Below, piece by piece: positions 1-10,642 of a stretch of DNA of 64,000 nucleotides. Positions within the stretch are counted from its first letter, which is position 1; each line of letters starts with the position of its first letter. The stretch is from Nilaparvata lugens (Eukaryota > Arthropoda > Insecta > Hemiptera > Delphacidae). The notes beneath the pieces were generated by a model, which was given only the letters and a program-made list of their open reading frames with translations, did no database searches and was not told where the DNA came from. The position numbers and the translations under genes were made by a program. The stretch spans positions 8,787,021 through 8,851,020 of the forward strand of contig NC_052518.1 of the NCBI RefSeq assembly GCF_014356525.2, given 5' to 3'.

Positions 1-975
1 ATTTGCTCATTTTTATATGAATAAGCTTTACCTTATGCTCCTGAACTCTGGAGCAAATGCTCACGGATTTTAAAGATTTTTCATCATTCGCCTTTGTGGC
101 CTTACTTTGTTTTTATATCTCACGTAAGCGCTAAATATGCAAGTAGGAGACACCGCTTGTGTTTGCGTCGTCTGCTCTGTTTTCTATTTATGAATTATTG
201 AGTTTTAGGTTAGAATTTTGAAATAATAGCGTGAAAAAATGGCATCTTTATAATAATCTTCAGCATAATCTTATAATATCAATAGTCTTCTTACAATCGT
301 CTACACTCTCATCTTCTTAAATGCCTATTTCCTAATTTGTGATGGCTATTTTTATATCAGATAGCTATCGTTTATTTATTCTTTTGTAGGAATAATCGTG
401 ATATATCATCGCTGGTCTTAGGAAACCTCCTATGTGTCAACATTTTCAATTTTGCGTTTTTGGTATCATTTTCTTCAGAATTTCAAGCCCTAGAACCTTG
501 TGAATAGTTAATAGTTAACTATTAATAGTTAATAGTAGTATACCTACTATGTGTAAAATAATTTTATAGTCATTTTATGGAGGAATAAAGAATATATCCT
601 ATGTGATCAGTGCAGTTAGATTGGTGCAGAATAATTATATCATGGTTGAATCTAAAAAGAGTTTAATAGTTCTCAACTATTGGTTGTGATCGTATCTGGT
701 ATAGTTTCCTCTTCCTCATACGAATTAGTTGAGCCATTTTACTATGAGCAAAAGGTGAAAAGCTGCTCTAGACTAGACTCACCTTTTTGAAGCATTTGCT
801 TCAAAATTCGAGCAAATGGTCATACAATTTTGAGCATAAACTTTTACTTTTGAGCAAATGCTCAAACTATTTTTTGATGAGAATGAGCAAAAGGCTTTGC
901 TCACGTTTATTTATAGAAAATGAAGCAAATGCTCCATATTTTAGAAGTATAAGCAAATGCTCAACTTTATTCAAA
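1..975. mobile_element. GAGCAAATGCTC-rich MITE-like element, copy 1 (cut by the window edge)
   Basis: This ~1 kb element is matched, in reverse complement, by 10643-11511, including the stretches TAAGCGCTAAATATGCAAG and AACCAATAGTTGAGAACTAT-like sequence. It is studded with the near-palindrome GAGCAAATGCTC or its one-armed variants (near 51, 789, 820, 854, 922 and 953). The right end stops around ACTTTATTC, where the other copy has its terminal inverted repeat, so this copy has lost that terminus. No transposase frame is visible. The transposon superfamily is unknown. Confidence 0.7.
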
Positions 976-1673
976 TCGACAATTAAGTTTCATTTTTATC
1001 CGCTCTGAAATCAATCACTCAATGCGATGGTATTCTTGTCAACTACATATCTCTGAGGGAGTCTAGTTTTCAACTTGACTTTATTTCTAAAATGTTAAGA
1101 ACATAGAAGTATTTCAAAAACAACCGCCAGAACATGTATGATGATAAAGTATGATGATCTCTTCTCGAAGATGGTCTCATTCTATTAAATTTTTCAAAAT
1201 ATCATGCTCCTCATGAAAAAAATAATGTTCTTGTCTCATAATATTCCACTGAAATAGTCTTCTATAATTTGTTTTCATGTTTTTTTTTATTTTCAAATTC
1301 CAATAAACTGTCAACCTTGTTCCAGTATTCCTCTGTAATACTTTGGCTATTGAAGTTTTATGTTTATCGTTATATACTTATCTCCTCAATGAACCAAAAT
1401 CCATTCAATCTTTCTCTTCCATTTTTTCAATGTTCTTCTTGAAGTGTTTCGATGTCTTCATTAGTATTCCTCTGAAATAATACACTATTGAAGTTTTTTG
1501 TTAATTGCTTGAAATTTTATTCCTTCCAGTCATCGAAATCCTTCCCAAACTTGACTACCCAACCATCACAGATTCATCCTCTAAATTTCTCAAAACCTCC
1601 ACTTTTCGAATCTTTTTGATGTTTCTCTCTCTCTCTTATACTTGCCTTAAATTTTTCAATTCATTAATGTTTT
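976..1673. other. Unassigned AT-rich DNA
   Basis: No gene, RNA or repeat shared with the rest of the window was seen. A short open frame at 1505-1738 is hydrophobic because the DNA is T-rich, and it has no recognisable domain. Confidence 0.5.
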
Positions 1674-2178
1674 TTTCTGTCATAGTCATTCAATATCAGC
1701 TGTTTTACCTGCATGAAATCAAACCGGTAAATAGCTGATTGTAGAAAAATAAACAATGGATTCTCATTAAAGCATACTATACTTAAATAAAATCATATGT
1801 TTTCTTTACAGTCGAGTATGTTTCTTAGTTCCGAAATAGGAACAGCAACACTGTTGCAAAAACCCGCCGTTTAGCGCTCCAGGTGGAAGTTTTGTCAACT
1901 GCAATCGAGAAATTCCTGATTCCGAATTTGTAAACTAGGTTATATTCACAGAATGCTGTAGTAACTTCAGCACAAGCAGGTAATGTTTTCTATTTTTCAA
2001 TTATTATTCTTCTTTAGATTGTTAAGACAAAAAATAGTGTACGTTACTTGAACGTGAATGTCTTTTGCAGTGCTCGAATAAAATTCTAGTCTCGGCTAAC
2101 GCCTCGACTAGAAACATCATTCTCGACTGCAAAAGGCCCCTTCCCATCCTTGTGACGTAAGATACTATTTCTCATCTC
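1674..2178 (+). repeat. Dispersed ~500-bp repeat, copy 1
   Basis: It is collinear and same-strand with 50026-50505. Shared blocks include CATAGTCATTCAAT, TTTCTTTACAGTCGAGTAT, GGAAGTTTTGTCAACT, AAACTAGGTTATAT and CGCCTCGACTAGAAACATCA. The two copies differ by many substitutions and small indels, so both are old. No coding capacity and no clear terminal inverted repeat were found. The family is not recognised. Confidence 0.75.
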
Positions 2179-2246
2179 CACTTTCATAACTCCAGGGCCC
2201 GTTTACACATGAGTTTTATTCAATGAGATTTCTTGAAATTCAACAG

Positions 2247-2325
2247 GTGTCACGTTTTTTGGAAAAAATGTCACGTTTTTTGGAAAAAATGTCACGTTTT
2301 TTGGAAAAAATGTCACGTTTTTGGT
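2247..2325 (+). repeat. 21-bp minisatellite, about 3.7 units
   Basis: The unit TGTCACGTTTTTTGGAAAAA(A) is repeated head to tail almost without change. Because 21 is a multiple of three it reads as a periodic peptide (MSRFLEK repeats); this is a by-product of the tandem DNA, not evidence of a gene. Confidence 0.85.
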
Positions 2326-3860
2326 CCACAGAGTTCCAGCTCAGTGAGCATTGTTGTGCAATAATAGCAAGGCTAATTTTGCGACAGTCTCTTCAAAGAT
2401 GTAGTAGAAATCACTTTACAGCCAACTACCTGAGCTTGATTGAAATTTTAGTTCCTGAAGAATGAATCAATCGCGAGTAATATGTCTGACAGTTGAATCT
2501 CAGTCCCTCAATGCTTGAGAGATAGCGCACAGGTGGACTTGTAACAAGGCAGCTCAATTTTATCACCCTCATTGTTAGCCTCAGGGACGACTCGAAAAAG
2601 ATACGGAGCTCTTTTAACGATTTTCGAAAAGTGATTTACGACACACTCATAACCCCTCTTATTTTCACCCAGCTTTCAAGGTTGAGACAATGCAACTACA
2701 ATAAGATGAACGATGCATGAAGGGAGTGAAGCATGAGGATGCATTTCTAAATAAAATTGCAGGTTGACAATATTATTGTCAACTCACACAATAGATGACT
2801 ATGTGAAACTATCGTACCTCGTGGATTGTCATTCTGGTAAATTGAAAACTACAATAACAAAAAATCAAGATTTAAAGGATCAGAGACAGATCCATAATAA
2901 AGCAAAGAAATTCTAGGACAAGCAAGGTATGATTTTTTGGAATTGTAAGCGACAAGCATTAAATTATATTTGAAATAAAGATATTTTGTAGAAATAATTT
3001 TGGTTGCACGTACATTCATTAAATTTAATTGTTGTATAATGATGTCGTCAATGCCAGGAAACCCAAAGAACGAATCGGTGACAATATAATATTACATTAC
3101 TTCGCAGCTGGAGCTCTATGCAGCAATAGATCTCCTGTTGAAATCTCATAGATCTAGGATAATCTTGTTTCTCTGATTACTGAATCTGAAAAACTATTTT
3201 CATTTACATTGAAAAGCTTTCACATCACTAAAGACAGGCGGTGTACCTTCTATATAAGGTGAATTTTGAAGCGGTATATGCCTCAGAAAGAAAAATTTTC
3301 TGTCTGGCACACTATTTATTCTGTATTTGACTGGAGTCAGAAGATGTGTTCAAGTGATCAACTTACTACTTTACTGATTTATTCATTAACTTGACTATTC
3401 ATTGATTCATGCAATGAATACGAAGAATTATCAAATATGCTTGAAACTATTCATCTCATCAAATATATTTCTTGATGAGTTAATTGAATTGAACTCGTTG
3501 ATTGATTACTTGAATGTACAAGAACAATCCACTAAACTTGAACTTGATTCCACTTGAATGTATCAATATATTAACTAATGAATTGATTGAATTAAACTTG
3601 TTTGTTGGTTGATTGAATGAAAAAAATTATGCGAAATAAAACTCATTACCCAAAATGAATTTATTTATAGTACTCTGGTTTCCATTACTTCCGTAAAATT
3701 GTAATATGCTACATTGTGTTCGCTATCTACACGAGTTCAAAAGTTACAAAAATTGTATTATTGTAGACCTATTCTCAATTTTCAATAAAACTTCTTGATA
3801 TTGTTGTTTTCTTTTCAATTTTCTTGTTACAAAGTCGTCATCAATTTAATACAATATCGG
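2326..3860. other. Unassigned AT-rich DNA with one short perfect palindrome
   Basis: No gene was recognised. At 2763-2783 there is a hairpin with 9-bp arms (GTTGACAAT / ATTGTCAAC) around a 3-base loop. From about 3400 to 3630 the DNA is rich in TTGATTGAATT-like words without a clean period. Confidence 0.5.
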
Positions 3861-4061
3861 CAACACACCATCATCTTGATACAGTATCACGACAACATAC
3901 CATCATATTGATACAGTATCACGGCAACATTCCATCATCTTGATACAGTATCACGGCAACATTCCATCATATTGATACAGTATCACGGCAACATTCCATC
4001 AACTTGATACAGTAGCACGGCAAAAGTCCATAAATTTCACACAGTACAACGGCACAGACCC

Positions 4062-4155
4062 AACGATCTATACATACTAACTATACCAAAGTTAGTATAT
4101 ATACAATACTATATACTATATATACTATACTAAAGTTAGTATATATAGATCGTTG
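4062..4155. mobile_element. Palindromic mini-element inside the minisatellite, copy 1
   Basis: A ~94-bp fold-back begins AACGATCTATACATACTAAC and ends with its complement GTTAGTATATATAGATCGTT; the core is TATA-rich. It sits inside the 31-bp array and looks like a small MITE amplified with the array rather than inserted twice. Confidence 0.65.
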
Positions 4156-4259
4156 CACAGACCATAATCTTGATACAGTATCACGGCAACATTCCATCAA
4201 CTTGATACAGTAGCACGGCAAAAGTCCATAAATTTCACACAATACAACGGCACAGACCC

Positions 4260-4343
4260 AACGATCTATACATACTAACTATATTCAAGTTAGTATATAT
4301 AAAATATTATATACTATACTAAAATTAGTATATGTAGATCGTT
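4260..4343. mobile_element. Palindromic mini-element inside the minisatellite, copy 2
   Basis: It has the same inverted ends (ACGATCTATACATACTAAC and its complement) as 4062-4155 with a slightly shorter TATA-rich core. Its flanks match those of copy 1, which fits duplication of the whole ~200-bp block. Confidence 0.65.
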
Positions 4344-4440
4344 GCACAGACCATATCTTGATACAGTACCACGGCAACGTTCCATTATTTTGACACAATA
4401 TCACGCCACAAGTCCATAAATTTAATACAGTATCACGGTA

Positions 4441-4888
4441 TAATAAAATATAATAATTTAATGAAGTATTTTAATTAAGTAAAGTATAGCTATTTTATAT
4501 TTACTCAGCCTACTCATCCATCCATCATATTTACTTAATTTATTTACAATTTATGACAATCGGAAGCTATAAAAATTAAAGTATAGTTATGTTATATATC
4601 TACTTAGCCTGCTCATTCATCATATTATTTACTCACCTTATTTACAACTTATTACAGATTCACCCATTAATCTATTCATTGAAAACTCCATTTACTCACT
4701 CATTCATTTTTAAACATTCCATCTTCTTGTATATTTTACTTAGCCTTAGCCTTCTCATTCATCATATTTACTTAACCTATTTACAACTTATCACAAATTC
4801 CCCAATTCATTCATTCACGTTCCAATCACCTACTCAACTTATCACAAATTCCCCAATTCATTCATTCACGTTCCAATCACCTACTCAT
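4441..4888 (+). repeat. Degenerate TTTACTTA/CATTCATCATATT repeats ending in a 51-bp tandem pair
   Basis: Loose repeats of ACTTAGCCTNCTCATTCATCAT and TTATTTACAACTTAT recur at about 4500, 4600 and 4740. At 4786-4888 a 51-bp unit (starting AACTTATCACAAATTCCCCA) is present twice in perfect tandem. An open frame at 4589-5035 only follows these repeats. Confidence 0.65.
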
Positions 4889-5100
4889 TCATTCATAAAC
4901 ATTGGTGTGGTGTGGAGTGGTGTAGAGGCACGCGTCACCACAGCAGGACACCGTAGGAGTCGACGGGAGGTCCCCCCGGACACCTCAGGGAGTCCAAGTC
5001 CGGCTACCAAAAATGCACAAGTCAAATGCACCTGAGGGGGTCAACACCCTGCTGGCTTTTAAGCAAATTAGGACTCGATGCTTCTGGTTGAGACCTGACA
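4889..5100 (+). other. GC-rich patch of unknown origin
   Basis: About 200 bp, clearly richer in G+C than its surroundings (GTCGACGGGAGGTCCCCCCG, ACACCTCAGGGAGTCCAAGT), is embedded between AT-rich repeats. Composition suggests a fragment of a mobile element or foreign segment, but no domain was recognised in any frame. Confidence 0.4.
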
Positions 5101-5365
5101 ACAGAAAAATAAAAGTTTCGAATTGTTAAGGGGCTGCTTCCGGAATTTTTACTATGAATAAACTATATATACAGTGGTAAGGTTCACATCAATGCATCAT
5201 CTTGATACAGTATCACAGCAACATTCCATCATATTGATACAGTATCACGGCAACATTCCATCAACTTGATACAATATCACGGCAAAAGTCCTGAGTTTGT
5301 AAAATTAAACTTTCAAATTGTTATGGGGGCTGCTACCGGAATTTCTAATATCTATAGTCAGATTC
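5101..5365 (+). repeat. Second minisatellite block bracketed by a direct repeat
   Basis: Three more units of the CTTGATACAGTATCACGGCA minisatellite lie at 5196-5291. They are bracketed by two diverged direct copies of AATTGTTANGGGGCTGCT, followed by CCGGAATTTNTA (about 5118-5150 and 5316-5350). The bracket may be a target or long direct repeat of an inserted block. Confidence 0.5.
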
Positions 5366-5406
5366 ACCTGAAACTGTCAGTGTTCCTAACATGAATGCTT
5401 ACCACT

Positions 5407-5832
5407 ATAGTGATGTCCACGTTATAATGGCAGTGGAGAAAGATAGGAGAAAAACGTTGCCGATCCTCTGTCTTGTCAATGCCTTCTATAGACGGCAACT
5501 GATACAGGTTTATTGATGTAATATTAACCGCTCATTCTCGTTTAAAATAATTAATCATATTTTACAAAGCAAGAACTATATTTTTCAAAGATAGAAAAAC
5601 GTTGCCGATGTCTTGTCAATGCCTTCTATAGACGGCAACTGATACAGGTTTATTGATGTAATATTAACCGCTCATTCTCGTTTAAAATAATCAATTATAT
5701 TTTACAAAGCAAGAACTATATTTTTCAATAATTTCATAATGAATTTTCATAATTAAAATGAAATATTTTGTGAATTAATTATCAATTCTACATTGTTAAA
5801 AGACGATCTGGCAACAGAGCAAAGCGAAACAT
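5407..5832 (-). mobile_element. GTGAGGTCCACG MITE, long form, truncated, with internal tandem duplication
   Basis: One terminal inverted repeat is present (TATAGTGATGTCCACGTTAT). The body matches the reverse complement of the 22313-22935 copy, including CTCATTCTCGTTTAAAATAA and CGATCTGGCAACAGAGCAA. The second terminus is missing. A ~140-bp segment containing GACGGCAACTGATACAGG is duplicated in tandem (about 5449-5588 and 5589-5728). Confidence 0.75.
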
Positions 5833-6158
5833 AAGACTTACAATAACTTGATAGTGAGATACTTGTTTTTGGTTGTTACTTGTTACACAATAATCAAACT
5901 GTATCTGTAGTAAGCTCTAAGAATCAGTTATTATTTTTTAGTGCATTATGTGAAACGGAAACGCCATGGGTTTCATAAGACCTGGCATGAAAATAAAAAT
6001 TGATCATTAAATTAATTTCAGAGAGGACTGACTCTTAAGAATCCGATTCATTCAAGGAATAATATCATTCGGAGTATTTTATAAAATACTACAAGCGTGA
6101 ACGTATAGAGATAGAGCATCCAGCATTCTCTGCTATCAGAAAAGTGCAATATATAATA
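5833..6158. other. Unassigned AT-rich DNA
   Basis: No feature was recognised between the truncated MITE and the mini-Helitron. Confidence 0.5.
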
Positions 6159-6377
6159 CTAGCAGGAGACCCGTACTCCGCAATTCAATTTAAAAACTTG
6201 ACAAACTGAAAAATTTGAGAATTGAAAATAGGCCTATAACCATCCTCGGTTAATTAAAAATCTATATGCAGAATTTCAAGTTAATCAGTCCAGTAGTTCA
6301 GACGTGATGATGCGTCAAACATGATTTTCCTATCCTGTACGTGTATAAGCCAGTTCTTTGTTTTATTATAGTATAGA
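6159..6377 (-). mobile_element. Non-autonomous mini-Helitron (~219 bp)
   Basis: Read on the minus strand, the element starts TCTATACTATAATAAAA directly after an A and ends in CTAG directly before a T, the Helitron insertion signature. Just upstream of CTAG is GGAGTACGGGTCTCC, a short hairpin (GGAG/CTCC) as expected at Helitron 3' ends. No Rep/helicase frame is present, so it would depend on an autonomous partner. The internal block TTAATCAGTCCAGTAGTTCA is duplicated next to it. Confidence 0.7.
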
Positions 6378-6790
6378 TTATGTGTCGGTATATTTGGTCT
6401 GAGAGACCATACCATATGGTACCGAAAGATATGGTCCAAAATAGTTTAATGGTGGTCTATTCTCTGTACTGAAAATTTGAGAATTGAAAATAGGCCTATA
6501 ACCGTCCTCGGTTAATTAAAAATCTATATGCAGAATTTCAAGTTAATCAGTCCAGTAGTTCAGACGTGATGATGCGTCAAACATGATTTTCCTATCCTGT
6601 ACGTGTATAAGCCAGTTCTTTTTTTTATTTTAGTATAGATTATTCTTTTTTTAACACTTTTTTTAGTTCTTTTTTTTATTATAGTATAGATTATGTGTCG
6701 GTATATTTGGTCTGAGAGACCATACCATATGGTACCGAAAGATATGGTCCAAAATAGTTTAATGGTGGTCTATTCTCTGTACTGTTTTTT
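6204..6790 (+). repeat. ~270-bp tandem duplication including most of the mini-Helitron
   Basis: 6204-6475 and 6476-6790 share TTTGAGAATTGAAAATAGGC, CAGACGTGATGATGCGTCAA, and the downstream TCGGTATATTTGGTCTGAGA and GGTACCGAAAGATATGGTCC. The second unit carries ~50 extra bases, itself a partial repeat of TTTTATTATAGTATAGATTA. The second unit lacks the Helitron 3' end, so it arose by tandem duplication and not by a new insertion. Confidence 0.8.
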
Positions 6791-9195
6791 AACACGCATA
6801 GAATCCAATCTACGAGCTGTCGCAGTAGTATATGACAAGCTTAAAATTGAACCCTAGAAGAGCACGGAAAGCTAATTTGGAAGCCTTGTTTTGTTCTAAG
6901 TTTTTTACGTATACCGTGTAGGCCAACGTAGCAGCCCATGTCTCAGCGATTCCTAATTCCCATTCGACCTAACAATATTTCATCTGCCTTTGCATAATAT
7001 TGTCCATTCTATTAGTTCTCTCCTACTTCTTTTTGTTCTCATATTTCTTCCAGTCCTGATACTTATTTGTTTTCAGTTAGATTCTCCTCCGCTTACCAAT
7101 TTCATCTATAAGAGCATTTACATTGATGTATACAGTAACATTTACAGTATGTTGTTTGTACATTTCCAGTATATAAGTTAGTAAACCCAGCTGTTACATC
7201 AGCTTCACTATCCCTATCAATATAAGTTGTTGATTTTACAAAAATAAACAGTACAGTATAGGAAGCAAAACGAACCAAATTCCCTGGTGGCGAAACTAAC
7301 CAAATTACTATACCTATATATCTACTTATATACATATATATCTACTTTACATTACTACTTATATATCTACAGTTGCATTTACAATATATATTCATGAATG
7401 TTTATAATAAAAATTTCGTAGTAGGCCTACATTCTAAATTTTTCTAGTATGTTATATACTGTATTTTATCGACATTTTTTATTTTGCAAGTTATTATCCA
7501 GTGTGGTTGAACTTCTAATTTATAGTAAATACAGTAGCACACATGATTTCTTATCCCCTGACCTCCTGGAGTAATATTCAAGAGGGAAAATTGTATTCCT
7601 TTTCTTTGATTTCTATTTTAGATGTATGAATAGAGTATAAAAATAATAAACCACTGATGACCTCATTGAAGGAACTATTAAGAACCTATCGTATTAATAT
7701 TTGTCAAAACGAGCCATGTAATTTCAACATTTGTAAGATTGAATGTTTGATCAGTTGAAACAATTACAAGTGGAACTATTACATTTCATTCCAAAGCAGG
7801 GCCGGTATCAATAATCAATAATCATTCTGTTCTGTGAGTATATTTCATGAACGATAAATGTACAATACTTGCTATCATTTGTTAACATTAATTGTTACTG
7901 CAATGTTTCAAGTTGCAGGTTATCATTTTTTTATGTTTCCGTTTAAATTGAATGGGCATAATAATTGTTGGAAAGAATTTATTATAGGACTATAAAAATA
8001 GTACATGATACCAGACATTGCTCTCCTACCAATACATCAAATCAATAGCTGCGTCACTCGTTAGCTGAAGAGAATGTGTTCATAATTTATTCTCATTTTC
8101 TACTCCGACATACACGCTCCAAAAAGACGTCGATTTTTGTTGTATGGCCTTTTTAGAACGAGCTCATTATTTTCAAAGTATCAGTACCATATACATGTGT
8201 AGCCTACTTGTATATGTATATTGGGTAGTAGGTCCTCTCCCAATTTGTTTTTGAAAAATCTTTTCTAAGCCGCAGATCATTTTCTTGCCGAGGGTATGAA
8301 GACTTATATCCATGCTAGTAGAAAAAAATGAGAGAGCAAAGGGTGCATGTGTTGAAAAAACAAGGAAGATAACCGTGAATGTAGATGAAAAACAATAAAT
8401 CCGACCAGGTGTGTGAGTGTGCGTGTGTGGGGAACGAACGTCATATTCCACATGAACCTTTTTGGCTGTTATTAGACTTTCCGACTACTTTTTCTGAGTA
8501 GTTTTTCGAAACTGTTTTCAAAATTCACAGGTAGAATGAACAGTCAAAAAGTGGCATATTGAAATAGGGGCAATCGAACCGGACAAAACAATAGAAAAAG
8601 GTGAGAAGGGTTATGTGGGCAAATCAATAAATTTCCTTTGTATCAAAGCTTGGCTTCTTTCTATTTGAATATAGATGAGCTCTGTGAATCTAACTTGCCT
8701 TTCTATTTGCCGCTTTTAATAGACACAGCCGAATCAATCAATCAAGTCTTCTGTTATCACAATTCAAATTTATTTTCACAAAACGTTTTCTATAACTTTA
8801 TACTCCCTAGTTTATGTAGTTCATTTTCTTCGTAATAGTTAATGAAATTGTAATCTGTGATTGTAATTTTAAAAAATTAAAAAAAAATGTAATTTGATAA
8901 ATTTTTTTGATTTGGATGTCTACAAAAAATACAAATAAACTAAATGAACTCAAGTTACATATAGTCTTAATTTTTTAATAAAGAGTTCATAAATAAATAT
9001 ATTTGTTCACTCTCCAAATTAAACAGATCACTCCAATAAACCCAATACAGTATAAAAAAACTAGTGAAACCTACAAGAAAAGACGTGTATGCTAGTACAG
9101 TATAACAAAAAAATGAAAGTAAATTATTGGTATTGAAATTGATTATGTAATTCATTTTCTATTATTTCTTGAATTCTTAACATGTATGTATTCAG
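6791..9195. other. 2.4 kb of unassigned AT-rich DNA
   Basis: No gene, RNA or window-repeated family was recognised. Short open frames (for example 6990-7181, 8173-8451, 8638-8835) have no domain and reflect composition. Small TG-rich (about 8409-8430) and TATATC-rich (about 7310-7380) runs occur. Confidence 0.45.
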
Positions 9196-9510
9196 GGTTA
9201 CTTTTTTTTATTTATAAAATAGAATAATTATAGTACCCTTTTTGAAATTAATATAAAATAATAGATTTAAAACACAAATTATAACTACTAGTTTCGATGT
9301 TCCAGATCGTCTTCAGGCTTTAAAAAATAAATTTCAAACAAATGTTTCACTAATGAGTAGTTAATAATTCACTAATTAGTTTATTTGAATTTTTTTTATT
9401 AAACCTTGAGAGATAAATAAATGATGTGGATCATCGGAACTAGTTGTTATAATTTGTGTTTATAATCTATTATCTTATAATTATTAAATAAAGAATACTA
9501 TAATTCTTTT
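9196..9510. mobile_element. Fold-back repeat with AGTACCCTTTTTGAAATTA ends
   Basis: Two inverted arms (about 9215-9322 and 9400-9510) share ACTAGTTGTTATAATTTGTG-type sequence and outer AT-rich ends. The motif AGTACCCTTTT recurs at 35629, 40420 and 47545, which defines a family. The left arm, read on the minus strand, contains CTGAAGA, a short hairpin and GAAAC (9286-9316). A link to Penelope-like retroelement termini is possible but unproven. Confidence 0.55.
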
Positions 9511-9900
9511 TTAAAAATAATTCTTGAATATTTGCAGCTGGGTGCAATTAAGCAAATAGTAACGCTCATCAAATTCCCTTCTATATTGTCATTATCTGCG
9601 TCTACTCTGTTCTCTAAACTGTCAATATCTGCGGTAGAAGAAGTCATCAGAGTAGAACCTTATTTGTTGAAGTTCAGTTAAATGATAATCATTTTGAACA
9701 CATTTTCTTGAAAATGATAAGTAAGTGAAATCCATTGAAGTAAGTGAAGAAAGCTGGAAATCTGTTTCATGATTATATCAAAATATTGTTAATAGTATTA
9801 AGATACGTGCAGACATTCGCTCTGCTCCGCAATCGAATGTCACTCGAGCAGATCAATTGATGATCGAATGTGGAGCAAGAGTAGAACGCGAGAGAGCGTG
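9511..9900. other. Mostly unassigned; imperfect palindrome at 9815-9895
   Basis: 9815-9895 pairs CATTCGCTCTGCTCCGCAAT with a downstream ATTGATGATCGAATGTGGAG-type complement, suggesting a decayed fold-back element abutting the next MITE. Nothing else was recognised. Confidence 0.4.
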
Positions 9901-10072
9901 TAAAGGTGCGTACAGATATACGCGCCGCGAACATGAGCAATTACTTTTAATCAGCTAACTATATCTGTATTTTTACAGAAACGGTACGATACAGATATGA
10001 AAAGCTTTGCATCAGCTGATTAAAAGTGAATCGTTCATGTTCGCGGCGCGTATATCTCTGTACGCACCTTTA
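9901..10072. mobile_element. AAGGTGCGTACAGAT palindromic MITE, copy 1
   Basis: It is almost wholly inverted: TAAAGGTGCGTACAGATATA at the left and its complement at the right, followed inward by CGCGCCGCGAACATGAGCAA and TTTTAATCAGCTGA arms. It has no coding capacity. The same family is at 29425-29586 and 34529-34700, and a detached terminus (ATATCTGTACGCACCTT) is at 11737-11753. Confidence 0.85.
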
Positions 10073-10098
10073 CAGAGGTCGAGCTTGGCAAGCTCCTA

Positions 10099-10314
10099 AA
10101 GTGAGGTCCACGTTATAATGACAGTATTTGATCAACTTTGGTTTTGCTATCCTTGTCTACCATTCGACAAAGCCGGTGGTACTATTCTTTTCTAGGTCCA
10201 CAACGATGTCAATTATGTTTTTGACAGTGTAGAAATATAATCAATTGATGAAGAGAATCGGCATCGCTATTCTTCTATCTTTATCCACTGTCATTATAAC
10301 GTGGACCTCACAAT
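10099..10314. mobile_element. GTGAGGTCCACG MITE, short form, copy 1
   Basis: Terminal inverted repeats GTGAGGTCCACGTTATAATG and complement flank ~165 bp of non-coding DNA (ATTTGATCAACTTTGGTTTT, AATCGGCATCGCTATTCTTC). It is nearly identical to 13202-13420. The ends fit a TA-targeting Tc1/mariner-type MITE. Confidence 0.85.
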
Positions 10315-10642
10315 AGGTCGAACAAACCAATAGTTGTGAATGCGCGGTTAACATTTTTGTTGGATCAGTTACGAAAATTACGATCCCTGTGTTAGCATAT
10401 AAAATTATCAAAATTAATAATTTATTATTAAATCATTAAAATTAAATCATGTAAAATTATAAAAACATTTTTGTTAATAGGTACCAGCATATTAGAATTT
10501 AGAAGAAAGAAGCCAAAAACCCAACCACGCCTTTCAAACGAATGACAGACATAACATTTTTTGTAATAAAACATCATCATAGATGAAATAAACATAATAA
10601 TTATCATCAATTTATTATATAAAACATGATTAATAAACATAA
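10315..10642. other. Unassigned AT-rich DNA
   Basis: No feature was recognised. Short open frames on the minus strand have no domain. Confidence 0.5.

Larger units (their letters stand above)
3861..4440 (+). repeat. ~31-bp minisatellite (CTTGATACAGTATCACGGCA)
   Basis: Diverged units built on CTTGATACAGTATCACGGCA plus ACATTCCATCAT run from 3861 to 4440 and restart at 5196-5291. Inside the array a ~200-bp higher-order block (minisatellite units, TCCATAAATTTCACACA, palindrome) is present twice, at about 3990-4160 and 4190-4345. Confidence 0.85.

Noticed and set aside
2223..2465. 80-codon frame with MSRFLEK repeats
   Set aside because: The heptad is the 21-bp minisatellite in translation.
3861..4440. 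Direct repeats with spacers resembling a CRISPR array
   Set aside because: The spacing and units are diverged and tandem, the spacer parts are themselves repeated, and the surrounding DNA is eukaryotic repeat sequence without cas genes. It is a minisatellite.
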